Assembly (NCBI GenBank): GCA_002364245.1
Contig: DEXR01000053.1
Coordinates: 1 to 15,222 of the forward strand
DNA: 15,222 nt
Source: Flavobacteriaceae bacterium UBA3179
GTDB taxonomy: Bacteria > Bacteroidota > Bacteroidia > Flavobacteriales > Flavobacteriaceae
Reading direction: 5' to 3'
Notes under the pieces: model-generated
Databases searched by the model: none
Told to the model about the DNA's origin: nothing
The model's input: the letters and a program-made list of their open reading frames with translations, nothing else
In this document: piece after piece, positions 1 through 6,412 of the stretch
How positions within the stretch are numbered: the first letter of the stretch is position 1
Layout: each line of letters opens with the position of its first letter
Position numbers and translations under genes: made by a program

Positions 1-130
1 ATTTCAATATATCAATGAACTTTAAACTCGACTTAATATTTAAGCCTTATTTTGTTAGACGCAATGGATTTGAACCACTGTATTTACTATTCCTTTCGTC
101 TGTTTAAGAACTCACTCACTGTTTGTAAGC
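1..130 (-). other. Probable 5' leader of an rRNA operon (16S gene beyond the left edge)
   Basis: Seen: leftward from the promoter at 136-204 there is no open reading frame, and at 1-20 the minus strand reads GTTCATTGATATATTGAAAT. Known: as I recall, flavobacterial rrn leaders carry a GTTCATTGA(A/C)ATATTG box (boxA-like antitermination region) about 100 bases before 16S. Inferred: this is the start of the rrn transcript and 16S lies off the edge. The leader also contains a T-arm-like hairpin (63-79). Alternative: leader of a tRNA cluster or another highly expressed stable RNA. No mature RNA is contained in the window. Confidence 0.55.
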
Positions 131-135
131 GGGTG

Positions 136-204
136 CAAATATACAGCCTTTTATTTCTTTCCGCCAAATCTTTTTTAAAGTTTTTTTAAACTTTTTTTTA
201 AGAA
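136..204 (-). promoter_or_regulatory. Strong rrn-type promoter with UP-like A/T tract
   Basis: On the minus strand the -7 element TATATTTG (143-136) matches TAnnTTTG exactly. TTTG at 168-165 is a -33 element, with 21 bases between them. Just upstream, 169-202 is almost pure A/T in runs of A and T, like the UP elements reported before Bacteroidetes rRNA promoters. The downstream G+C patch CACCCGC follows the -7 box, as I recall for flavobacterial rrn promoters. The start site would be near 130, with transcription leaving the window to the left. This is the best-formed promoter in the window. Confidence 0.7.
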
Positions 205-223
205 GCTGTTTTGCAGTATTTTG

Positions 224-253
224 AAAACAAAACAAATTAGATTGTTTTGTTTT
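224..253. repeat. Perfect 12-bp inverted repeat, possible terminator
   Basis: Arms AAAACAAAACAA (224-235) and TTGTTTTGTTTT (242-253) pair perfectly around a 6-base loop. For a leftward transcript the 3' arm is U-rich, so the hairpin could end transcription from the DUF4294 gene (stop at 410) before it reaches the rrn promoter at 136-204. The stem has only two G-C pairs, so it would be weak. It may instead be a protein-binding or curved-DNA element upstream of the rrn promoter. Confidence 0.4.
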
Positions 254-294
254 GAACTTATTCAAAGGCTCAAATTTTACACGAAACCAATAAT

Positions 295-375
295 ATGAAA
301 TACCTAAATACTGCTACTGCATTTACATTTTCAGGTTTTACCCCTACTACCAAAAAGAGCGAACAGCAAAGATAA
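295..375 (+). CDS. Speculative 26-residue small ORF
   Basis: An ATG at 295 opens a 26-codon frame ending at TAA 373-375, in a stretch with no other coding candidate. The peptide starts MKYLNTATAFTFSGF, is rich in Thr, Ser and Phe, and ends in a charged tail (KKSEQQR). There is no clear TAnnTTTG promoter or Shine-Dalgarno upstream, and no recognised family. It converges on the DUF4294 gene, which ends at 410. A peptide this short can occur by chance in AT-rich DNA; I list it because the composition looks peptide-like rather than random. Probably not a gene unless conserved. Confidence 0.15.
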   Translation: MKYLNTATAFTFSGFTPTTKKSEQQR

Positions 376-409
376 GCCAACTATTTTTTATGGGCAAGCT
401 AAGACTACA

Positions 410-1114
410 TTAATTTTTAACTGTCGTAGTATTCCAGTGTTCTGTTAGGTCTAAGTAATCAATTTTAAAAGCGGGTTCTTGCCTTTCAAGTATATTGGAC
501 TGGAAAGATCTTTCTAAAACATCTTCTATTATATAGTCTTCTTTATTAACGAAAGGTTGGTATTTTTCCTTGAGCGATATTTCAAAAAGGCTTGCTGTGG
601 TGTTATACCAAAATGCACGCCATCCGGTACGAAGTTCTTTTACAAGCTCAAAAGCAGTACGCCCAGTTTGTCGATGTATTAATTTGACAAGTATCTGGCC
701 CTCGGTATGGGTGAGTTTTTTAAGTTTTTCTGAAAACTCTTCTTCTATATATTTTTGAATACGCCTAGTGTATTTACGTTTTAAACGGTTCTTTTCTAAA
801 GTTTCCAATCTTTCATTCATAGTTGTGAGCCGTTCGGCTGCTAATTTTGCGTAGGGATATACTTTACGGGTTTTGCGCCGCAGGATAAGGTATCGTCTCC
901 TATCGTTTTTGGAATTGAACTTTAGCTTATTCAGCAAGACTACTTCTTCAAGGTCGATAAACTCGCGTGGAACAGTATCTCCTTTTACTATATAGTATAG
1001 TTTTTCGGTGGTATCGGTTTCCACTTTATTAACAGGACCTATTTCCTGCGCAATTGCATCTTGGGCAAAGTAAGCCAAGAGTGTTACAAGTAGGATTGGG
1101 TGTTTTAATTTCAT
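410..1114 (-). CDS. DUF4294 family secreted protein
   Basis: This 234-residue protein of unknown function matches my recollection of the Bacteroidetes-specific DUF4294 family. Residues 1-22 form a signal peptide (hydrophobic core LLVTLLAYF, cleavage probable after AIA-Q), so it is exported to the periplasm or outer membrane. The family core runs from about YIVKGDTVP (residues 41-49) to about residue 205. It includes a very basic helix (NDRRRYLILRRKTRKVYPYAK) and conserved aromatic segments such as GWRAFWYN, where an acidic, helical middle part ends. There are no enzyme motifs I can name. The ATG at 1114 is directly followed by the signal peptide, and a TAATTTTG box lies about 40 bases upstream. 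It is divergent from the M42 peptidase gene, an arrangement I believe recurs in Flavobacteriaceae but cannot verify here. The function is unknown; the exported, basic, helical character is seen, the role is not. Confidence 0.85.
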   Translation of the reverse strand: MKLKHPILLVTLLAYFAQDAIAQEIGPVNKVETDTTEKLYYIVKGDTVPREFIDLEEVVLLNKLKFNSKNDRRRYLILRRKTRKVYPYAKLAAERLTTMNERLETLEKNRLKRKYTRRIQKYIEEEFSEKLKKLTHTEGQILVKLIHRQTGRTAFELVKELRTGWRAFWYNTTASLFEISLKEKYQPFVNKEDYIIEDVLERSFQSNILERQEPAFKIDYLDLTEHWNTTTVKN

Positions 1115-1154
1115 TTATTAGTTCTTTTTGCTTCTATTTAAGCGAAAATTGTTC

Positions 1155-1162
1155 CAAAATTA
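1155..1162 (-). promoter_or_regulatory. -7 element for the DUF4294 gene
   Basis: The minus strand reads TAATTTTG, a full match to TAnnTTTG, 40 bases before the ATG at 1114. This predicts a start near 1149 and a leader of about 35 bases. No clear TTG is visible at the -33 position, so strength and exact use are uncertain. Confidence 0.4.
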
Positions 1163-1197
1163 TACATTCTGTAACGTATGAGTTAGTATTTAATTAC

Positions 1198-1205
1198 TAA
1201 TTTTG
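1198..1205 (+). promoter_or_regulatory. -7 element for the M42 peptidase gene
   Basis: TAATTTTG on the plus strand fits TAnnTTTG and is 35 bases before the ATG at 1241. It is the same octamer found on the opposite strand at 1155-1162, so the 126-bp gap appears to hold two back-to-back promoters. No good -33 TTG is visible. Confidence 0.4.
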
Positions 1206-1240
1206 ACTGCGATTCTTAAACATTAGTAAATATACTTTTT

Positions 1241-2326
1241 ATGGCAAAATCTATTCTGAACAAAAAATCACTTTCTTTTTTAAAAAACTATCTTAACAAT
1301 GCGGCGCCAACTGGCTACGAATGGGATGGTCAAAAAATGTGGATGGACTATTTAAAACCATATGTTGATGAGTTTATTACCGATACCTACGGAAGTGCGG
1401 TTGGAGTGATTAATCCGGATGCTAAATATAAAGTGGTTATTGAGGGGCATGCAGATGAGATTTCCTGGTATGTTAATTACATTAGTGATAATGGATTGTT
1501 ATATGTGGTACGGAATGGTGGTAGTGATCACCAGATAGCGCCTTCAAAAATTGTAAACATTCATACTAAAGATGGTATTAAGAAAGGTGTGTTTGGCTGG
1601 CCCGCGATTCACACCCGCAATAAATCTAAGGAGGCAGCTCCTAAACCTGACAATATTTTTATTGACGTAGGCTGTAAAGACAAAGATGAAGTTGAAAAAA
1701 TGGGCATTCACGTGGGGTGTGTTATCACCTACCCTGATGAGTTTCATATTCTTAATAAAGATAAATTTGTTTGCCGGGCATTAGATAATAGAATGGGTGG
1801 TTTTATGATTGCCGAAGTTGCACGTCTGTTGCATGAAAATAAAAAGAAGTTACCTTTTGGTTTATATATTACCAATTCGGTACAAGAGGAAATAGGGTTG
1901 CGCGGTGCTCAAATGATTGCTGAACGCATTAAACCTAATGCCGCAATAGTTACGGATGTAACGCACGACACCAGCACACCGATGATTGAACAAAAAAAGC
2001 AAGGGGATGTCGAGATTGGCAAAGGACCTGTTGTAGCCTACGCTCCTGCCGTTCAGCAAAAACTTAGAGATATAATCACTGATACTGCAGAAAAAAACAA
2101 AATACCTTTTCAACGTGCTGCACTATCTAGAGCTACGGGAACCGACACCGATGCTTTTGCATATAGTAATATGGGTGTTGCTAGTTCCTTGATATCACTT
2201 CCACTCCGTTATATGCACACTACTGTTGAGATGGTACATAGGGATGACGTAGAGAATGTTATTAAATTGATTTATGAATCTCTTTTGAATCTTAAAGATG
2301 GAGACACGTTTAGTTATTTTAAGTAA
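1241..2326 (+). CDS. M42 family metallopeptidase (glutamyl aminopeptidase-like)
   Basis: This is a cytoplasmic di-metal aminopeptidase of the M42 family (the FrvX/PepA-type tetrahedral TET peptidases), which trims short peptides. At 361 residues it has normal family length and no signal peptide. The catalytic set is visible: H70 and D72 in GHADEIS, D182 in ALDNRMGG (bridging ligand), E216 (general base) and E217 (ligand) in QEEIGLRGA, D239 in VTDVTHDTS, and H326 in YMHTTVEMVH. The conserved TGTDTDAF stretch is at 300-307. Residues about 80-170 form the inserted PDZ-like dimerisation domain typical of the family. The ATG at 1241 is the only sensible start. It is divergently transcribed from the DUF4294 gene. 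Substrate preference cannot be told from sequence, although family members often prefer Glu/Asp or have broad specificity. The active site is complete, so I expect an active enzyme. Confidence 0.93.
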   Translation: MAKSILNKKSLSFLKNYLNNAAPTGYEWDGQKMWMDYLKPYVDEFITDTYGSAVGVINPDAKYKVVIEGHADEISWYVNYISDNGLLYVVRNGGSDHQIAPSKIVNIHTKDGIKKGVFGWPAIHTRNKSKEAAPKPDNIFIDVGCKDKDEVEKMGIHVGCVITYPDEFHILNKDKFVCRALDNRMGGFMIAEVARLLHENKKKLPFGLYITNSVQEEIGLRGAQMIAERIKPNAAIVTDVTHDTSTPMIEQKKQGDVEIGKGPVVAYAPAVQQKLRDIITDTAEKNKIPFQRAALSRATGTDTDAFAYSNMGVASSLISLPLRYMHTTVEMVHRDDVENVIKLIYESLLNLKDGDTFSYFK

Positions 2327-2380
2327 GATCTCAAATCTTTAACCCCTCAATTTTAAACACATTATCATATTTAATTCATA

Positions 2381-2402
2381 TTTAACAAAATAATTTGTTA
2401 AA
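2381..2402. promoter_or_regulatory. Operator-like palindrome upstream of lipoprotein gene
   Basis: TTTAACAAA and TTTGTTAAA (9-bp perfect arms, 4-base centre) lie directly before the -7 box at 2408-2415, covering where the -33 element should be. The position suggests a repressor or activator site. It could also be a weak hairpin terminating the M42 gene, but it has only two G-C pairs and no U-tract after it. Confidence 0.4.
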
Positions 2403-2407
2403 AATTA

Positions 2408-2415
2408 TAAATTTG
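2408..2415 (+). promoter_or_regulatory. -7 element for the lipoprotein gene
   Basis: TAAATTTG fits TAnnTTTG exactly, 38 bases before the ATG at 2453, predicting a start near 2421. There is no TTG at the ideal -33 position. Instead the palindrome at 2381-2402 occupies that region, which may mean the promoter needs an activator. Confidence 0.5.
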
Positions 2416-2452
2416 CGTCAAATACAATTAACCCTCGCAAATTAAATTATTT

Positions 2453-3913
2453 ATGAAAAAATTACTTTATGCTTTTATCGCAGCTGCAACATTTGCCTCT
2501 TGTAGTGTTGACAACAATGAACTTACAAATCAAGAACAGGATTTAACCCAAGAACTTGCAAGTAATAAATCTAATTTAGGCTTATATAAAGGTGTATTTA
2601 CTACGGTAGACTCTAAATATAGAGCAAAGGTTGACATTATATTTCCTAACAAAAATATTATGGCAGCTTCGGTTAATCCAACTAATTATCCTACCGCTAC
2701 TTTAACAACCCAAGACGGTGATGTTTATGAAGCCAAGGCAAATAAAGAAGTATATAAAAGCGAAACCATTTCTAATTTAGAGTTTTCATCAAAAGCCTTT
2801 AAATTTACTTTTTCTGCTGATAAATATGGTGAAAATGTAACTGTAGAAAATGTAGTTTTTAAAAACACACCAAGTTCTATTCTTGCTGCCAAATCTACAA
2901 GTGAGAGCCCAATTGTAAATTTTACTGGTACTTATAACTGTGTAGATTGTGGAAATCCTGAACCTATGACATTTAATGTGATGATTAGTAATGACGGAAC
3001 AGGAGATCAATCATACAGTACCCAAATGAATTTTAATGGCCAGACTTATTTTGGTGATGGAATACAAAACGGGTGTACAGTTGATGCTACCAATGGTGAT
3101 CTAACTTTTTGTAATGCCGAAAGTGGTGACGGAGTATCGTCTGTTGGTTTTACAGTGGGCACAAATAGTTACCCAGTTGAGTGGACAGGGCAAATGGGAT
3201 ACTCAACCAATACGCCTAATTGTTCTGAACTTGTTGGTCTTTGGTATTTCAGAAGAGGTACTTCAGCGGAAAAATCGGGTACATTTAGAACAGATAGCTC
3301 TTTTAGATGCCTTGACAACTTAGTGTTTGAAGACTTTGAAGATGCAGATGTTAACTATATTTCAAGCGTACCTGAATTTACTGATGGTAGTGAAGATTAC
3401 TTCATACGTACTGATGGTAGTGATTTTGCTGGTGCTGTTAATTTTACAGATATAATTGGAAACAGTTTTTTTGCTGCACAAGATATAGATGGTGAAGTTG
3501 CTTCCCCTATTCAAAGTATTGTTTTTGAGAATATGGATGCATCTCTTTATTCCACCATTTATTTTGATGCCATTTTTGCGGAAGACGATGATAGTTCAAA
3601 TGAAGATTGGGATGATAGTGATTATGTAAGTGTAGATTATTCTTTTGACAATGGAACTACATGGACTCCCTTTTTTGCAATAAGAAATGATGGAACCGAA
3701 TTCAATACAGTTCCCTTAGTTGACACCGATTTAGATGGCATTGGTGACGGAGAAGAAATTACAGACACCTTTAAACCCTTTAGAGCTGCGTTTGAAAATA
3801 ATACTAGTAACAACCCTACTAACTCAACCACGGTTTCCATCCGTATCTCTATGAGTTTGAATAGCGGAGATGAAGATATTGCTTTTGATAATGTATTAAT
3901 TAGAGGTTTATAA
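2453..3913 (+). CDS. Secreted lipoprotein with C-terminal jelly-roll-like domain
   Basis: I do not recognise a named family. Residues 1-16 are a lipoprotein signal peptide with lipobox FASC; the acylated Cys would be C17, followed by SVDNNE, an acidic stretch that could act as a Bacteroidetes surface-export signal. Residues about 40-145 are a beta-rich module. Residues 155-260 form a second module with six cysteines in the mature part overall (C163, C166, C208, C220, C257, C286), suggesting disulfides. From LVFEDFEDADV (about 290) to the end (IAFDNVLIRGL) the protein resembles the choice-of-anchor or concanavalin-like beta-sandwich domains common in flavobacterial surface proteins. A DTDLDGIGDGEE loop (424-435) resembles a calcium-binding thrombospondin type 3 motif. 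There is no T9SS sorting domain. The gene has its own promoter and a strong terminator, so it is a single-gene unit. Role unknown; adhesion or glycan binding is a guess. Confidence 0.85.
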   Translation: MKKLLYAFIAAATFASCSVDNNELTNQEQDLTQELASNKSNLGLYKGVFTTVDSKYRAKVDIIFPNKNIMAASVNPTNYPTATLTTQDGDVYEAKANKEVYKSETISNLEFSSKAFKFTFSADKYGENVTVENVVFKNTPSSILAAKSTSESPIVNFTGTYNCVDCGNPEPMTFNVMISNDGTGDQSYSTQMNFNGQTYFGDGIQNGCTVDATNGDLTFCNAESGDGVSSVGFTVGTNSYPVEWTGQMGYSTNTPNCSELVGLWYFRRGTSAEKSGTFRTDSSFRCLDNLVFEDFEDADVNYISSVPEFTDGSEDYFIRTDGSDFAGAVNFTDIIGNSFFAAQDIDGEVASPIQSIVFENMDASLYSTIYFDAIFAEDDDSSNEDWDDSDYVSVDYSFDNGTTWTPFFAIRNDGTEFNTVPLVDTDLDGIGDGEEITDTFKPFRAAFENNTSNNPTNSTTVSIRISMSLNSGDEDIAFDNVLIRGL

Positions 3914-3935
3914 AATATCTTTTTTCAAAGAATAC

Positions 3936-3964
3936 AAAGCCCGAATTAATCTTCGGGCTTTTTT
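3936..3964 (+). terminator. Intrinsic terminator after lipoprotein gene
   Basis: AAAGCCCGAA (3936-3945) and TTCGGGCTTT (3952-3961) form a perfect 10-bp G+C-cored stem with a six-base loop, running into a T tract (3959-3964). It is the strongest terminator in the window and separates the lipoprotein gene from the MBOAT operon. Confidence 0.85.
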
Positions 3965-3997
3965 CTTTTAAAAAAATTTTTCTCTTGCCGTTTTTAC

Positions 3998-4005
3998 TAT
4001 ATTTG
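3998..4005 (+). promoter_or_regulatory. -7 element for the MBOAT operon
   Basis: TATATTTG fits TAnnTTTG and lies 20 bases before the TTG start at 4026, predicting a start near 4011 and a very short leader of about 15 bases. The region at -33 is T-rich without a clean TTG. The position just after the terminator at 3936-3964 supports a fresh promoter. Confidence 0.5.
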
Positions 4006-4025
4006 GCATCAAAACAAGCTAACCT

Positions 4026-5459
4026 TTGTTATTCAACTCATTTTCGTTTGGGCTCTTTCTACCTATTGTGCTACTTGTATATTGGGCAGTGGGTTTTAAA
4101 CGCATAAAGACTCAAAATGGAGTCCTTCTCATTGCTAGTTATATATTTTATGGCTTATGGGATTGGCGCTTCTTATCGCTTATCATTGTCAGCTCATTAG
4201 TGGATTATTTGGCAGGTAGGGCTATAAACGCTTCAAAAGCTAAAACCTATAAAAAACTATACTTACTACTTAGCATCTTTTGGAATTTAGGTGTCCTTTT
4301 TATCTTTAAGTATTACAACTTCTTTGCTGAGGGTTTTGCAAACTTATTTAATTTAAACCTACAGGGATACACCTACAACACTTTAAACATAATACTCCCG
4401 GTAGGGCTGAGCTTTTATACATTTCAAACGATGAGCTATAGCATTGATGTGTATCGAAACCGTATAAAACCTACCCATAATATTTTAAACTTTTTATGCT
4501 TTGTTAGTTTTTTCCCACAATTGGTCGCCGGACCAATTGAACGTGCGCGATCATTGTTGCCACAATTCAATAAGCAACGGGTTTTTAAAAGGTCTTTGGT
4601 TGTCGATGGATTACGCCAAATGCTTTGGGGGCTTTTTATGAAAATGGTGGTGGCCGATAATGTTGCCTTGGCTGTAAACACTATTTATTCTGAACCGGAT
4701 AGTTTTGGTAGCTTATCCCTGTTATATGCCTCTATCCTATTTTTCTTCCAGATATATTGTGATTTTGCCGGCTACTCGAACATTGCCATTGGTACGGCAA
4801 AGCTGTTTGGTTTTAATTTGAGCAAAAACTTCAATATCCCCTATTTGTCCCGAAGTGTAGCCGAGTTTTGGCAGCGATGGCACATAACCCTTACCAAATG
4901 GTTTACCGATTATGTTTATGCTCCACTCATACGAAGTTGGAAAAGAAATTATGTTTCCAGGACCGTTGCTTTATTCATTACTATGACCCTTATTGGACTT
5001 TGGCACGGAGCCAATTGGACTTTTGTGTTTTTTGGGGTGTTTCAGGCCATTACCATTTCAATTGAACGGATACCAATGACTATTAAGAGCAAAACCTATA
5101 ATATAAATTATTTTTTAACCAGAATGCCTTTACCAGTTACTATAATCTATAGTTTTACCTTAATTATGACTTCCTGTATTTTTTTTAGGGCCGAAAATTT
5201 TGATATGGCTCTAAATATTATTCATAGGATTTTATCATTTATCCCCAGTAAGCCTTTTTCGTTAGAAATAGGTCTTCGAGTACTTTTTGTACCTTTATTG
5301 ATTGTGATGGAGGTATTGACCAGAACCAAAAACCATCCATTTGAATTTTTAGAAAAAAAATATAACAGACCCATTCGTTGGATTATATATTATTTGTTTG
5401 TCTTTTTCATTATACGTTATGCCGGACCCAAAGAAGAATTTATCTATTTTCAGTTTTAA
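4026..5459 (+). CDS. MBOAT family membrane O-acyltransferase (AlgI/DltB-like)
   Basis: This polytopic inner-membrane enzyme moves acyl groups, usually acetyl, across the membrane for O-acylation of an extracytoplasmic glycan. At 477 residues with about ten or more hydrophobic helices it has the AlgI-type length and layout. Family hallmarks are all present: the N-terminus MLFNSFSFGLFLPIVLLVYW, SFFPQLVAGPIERA (161-174), FQIYCDFAGYSNIAIG (241-256), FWQRWHITLTKWF with H286 (281-293), and GLWHGANW with H327, the invariant catalytic His (324-331). The start is TTG: an in-frame TAA sits at 4020-4022, so no upstream ATG is possible, and TTG gives exactly the family N-terminus. The last 41 bases overlap the next gene, an SGNH-like protein, as in AlgI-AlgJ, PatA-PatB and DltB-DltD pairs. 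No polysaccharide synthesis genes are nearby, so the acceptor is unknown. Confidence 0.93.
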   Translation: MLFNSFSFGLFLPIVLLVYWAVGFKRIKTQNGVLLIASYIFYGLWDWRFLSLIIVSSLVDYLAGRAINASKAKTYKKLYLLLSIFWNLGVLFIFKYYNFFAEGFANLFNLNLQGYTYNTLNIILPVGLSFYTFQTMSYSIDVYRNRIKPTHNILNFLCFVSFFPQLVAGPIERARSLLPQFNKQRVFKRSLVVDGLRQMLWGLFMKMVVADNVALAVNTIYSEPDSFGSLSLLYASILFFFQIYCDFAGYSNIAIGTAKLFGFNLSKNFNIPYLSRSVAEFWQRWHITLTKWFTDYVYAPLIRSWKRNYVSRTVALFITMTLIGLWHGANWTFVFFGVFQAITISIERIPMTIKSKTYNINYFLTRMPLPVTIIYSFTLIMTSCIFFRAENFDMALNIIHRILSFIPSKPFSLEIGLRVLFVPLLIVMEVLTRTKNHPFEFLEKKYNRPIRWIIYYLFVFFIIRYAGPKEEFIYFQF

Positions 5460-6399
5460 AAAAAACCAACTTCGGTTTTTACTGCTTTGCTGTGTGTTTT
5501 TTATACCGGTAATAATGGCTTATGGTATTATTGAAATAGCCGTTACCAAGGTTCCTAATAATTTTTCCATCATAAAAGATTATATGGACGATGAGAGTTT
5601 TAATATTGAAACCGTGGTTTTTGGATCTTCACAAATACAAAGCGGTGTTAATCCTGTGTTTTTAGATAAACCAGCCATAAATTTAAGTTCGCGGGGGCAA
5701 CACCATAACATAGATTTTACGTTATTAAAAGGTATGATTGATAGGTTTCCGAACCTTAAAACAGTGGTTTTTGAAGCTTCGTATGGTCATTTTGAATTAC
5801 TTCACAGGTCAAGGTATTTTTGGAAAAACAGCTTGTTCCTTAAATATTATCATGTTAACACTTTTGGCCGCTCTGTAACCCCAATTGATAGTCTTCTTTT
5901 CAAATCGCATCCAGGTCTGTTTTCAGAAAAGCTTATTACCTATTACTTAAGGGATACCTTACCTGATGTTTATAATAAATATGGGTTTGATTTAAATCAT
6001 TATGAAGGAAAGTTTAGAAAACTAAACTATGACAGTACTGCTATTATTAAAAAGCCCGTAAAAATATATAAAAGGGAAGACCATAAAACATTCAGTTACA
6101 ATAGCAATTATTTTTATAAAATGATTGAATATTGTTTAAAAACAAACTTGAAAGTAGTTGTTTTGAGCCCTCCTACTTTTCCAAATTACAATGAGCTAAG
6201 AAACCCTAATGTTTTAAGAAGAAGGGACAGTATTCTAGATTATGTAGATACTACTTATGAAAACGTTTACTTTCTGAATACTGAAAAAGATTCGGACTTC
6301 AAAGTTGAAGATTTCAGAAATGAAAACCACCTCAACCCAGATGGGGCAGAAAAACTAACTAAAAAACTGAATTCTTTTTTAAAGGAAATAGATAAGTAA
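5419..6399 (+). CDS. SGNH-like periplasmic partner of the MBOAT acyltransferase
   Basis: This is a 326-residue, membrane-anchored protein: short basic cytoplasmic tail, one transmembrane helix (about 17-41), then a periplasmic domain. Block I of the SGNH fold is VVFGSSQIQSGVNP (67-80), with S70 or S71 as the nucleophile candidate. The C-terminal block reads NENHLNPDGAEKL (301-313), giving H304. The usual Asp three residues before that His is N301 here. By analogy with AlgJ/AlgX, PatB and DltD, it would complete acyl transfer from the MBOAT protein to a periplasmic glycan. I start it at the ATG at 5419, 41 bases inside the MBOAT gene; an in-frame TTG at 5398 would add seven residues. The overlap implies translational coupling. 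It ends six bases from the convergent transporter gene. Assignment to the fold is from motifs and context; the catalytic set is not fully convincing. Confidence 0.75.
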   Translation: MPDPKKNLSIFSFKKNQLRFLLLCCVFFIPVIMAYGIIEIAVTKVPNNFSIIKDYMDDESFNIETVVFGSSQIQSGVNPVFLDKPAINLSSRGQHHNIDFTLLKGMIDRFPNLKTVVFEASYGHFELLHRSRYFWKNSLFLKYYHVNTFGRSVTPIDSLLFKSHPGLFSEKLITYYLRDTLPDVYNKYGFDLNHYEGKFRKLNYDSTAIIKKPVKIYKREDHKTFSYNSNYFYKMIEYCLKTNLKVVVLSPPTFPNYNELRNPNVLRRRDSILDYVDTTYENVYFLNTEKDSDFKVEDFRNENHLNPDGAEKLTKKLNSFLKEIDK

Positions 6400-6412
6400 T
6401 CTACTCTATTTC
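6385..6412. terminator. Possible shared terminator of convergent genes
   Basis: GAAATAGA (6385-6392) and TCTATTTC (6405-6412) form a perfect 8-bp stem with a 12-base loop, overlapping both stop codons (6397-6399 plus, 6408-6406 minus). AT-rich tracts follow on both sides. It has few G-C pairs, so I call it only as a possible bidirectional terminator. Confidence 0.35.

Noticed and set aside
57..135. A tRNA gene on the minus strand, suggested by the GGTTCAAATCC motif
   Set aside because: Only the T-arm and a 5-bp outer helix can be formed; no D-arm, anticodon arm or seven-pair acceptor stem fits the spacing.
570..758. Small plus-strand frame inside the DUF4294 gene
   Set aside because: Antisense shadow of a well-supported gene, without start context or recognisable features.
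2325..2340. Terminator after the M42 gene (AAGAT/ATCTT)
   Set aside because: Only a 5-bp AT-rich stem overlapping the stop codon with no T tract.
5398..5418. TTG start at 5398 for the SGNH-like gene
   Set aside because: It adds seven residues and increases overlap with the MBOAT gene to 62 bases; the ATG at 5419 gives a normal basic tail before the membrane helix.
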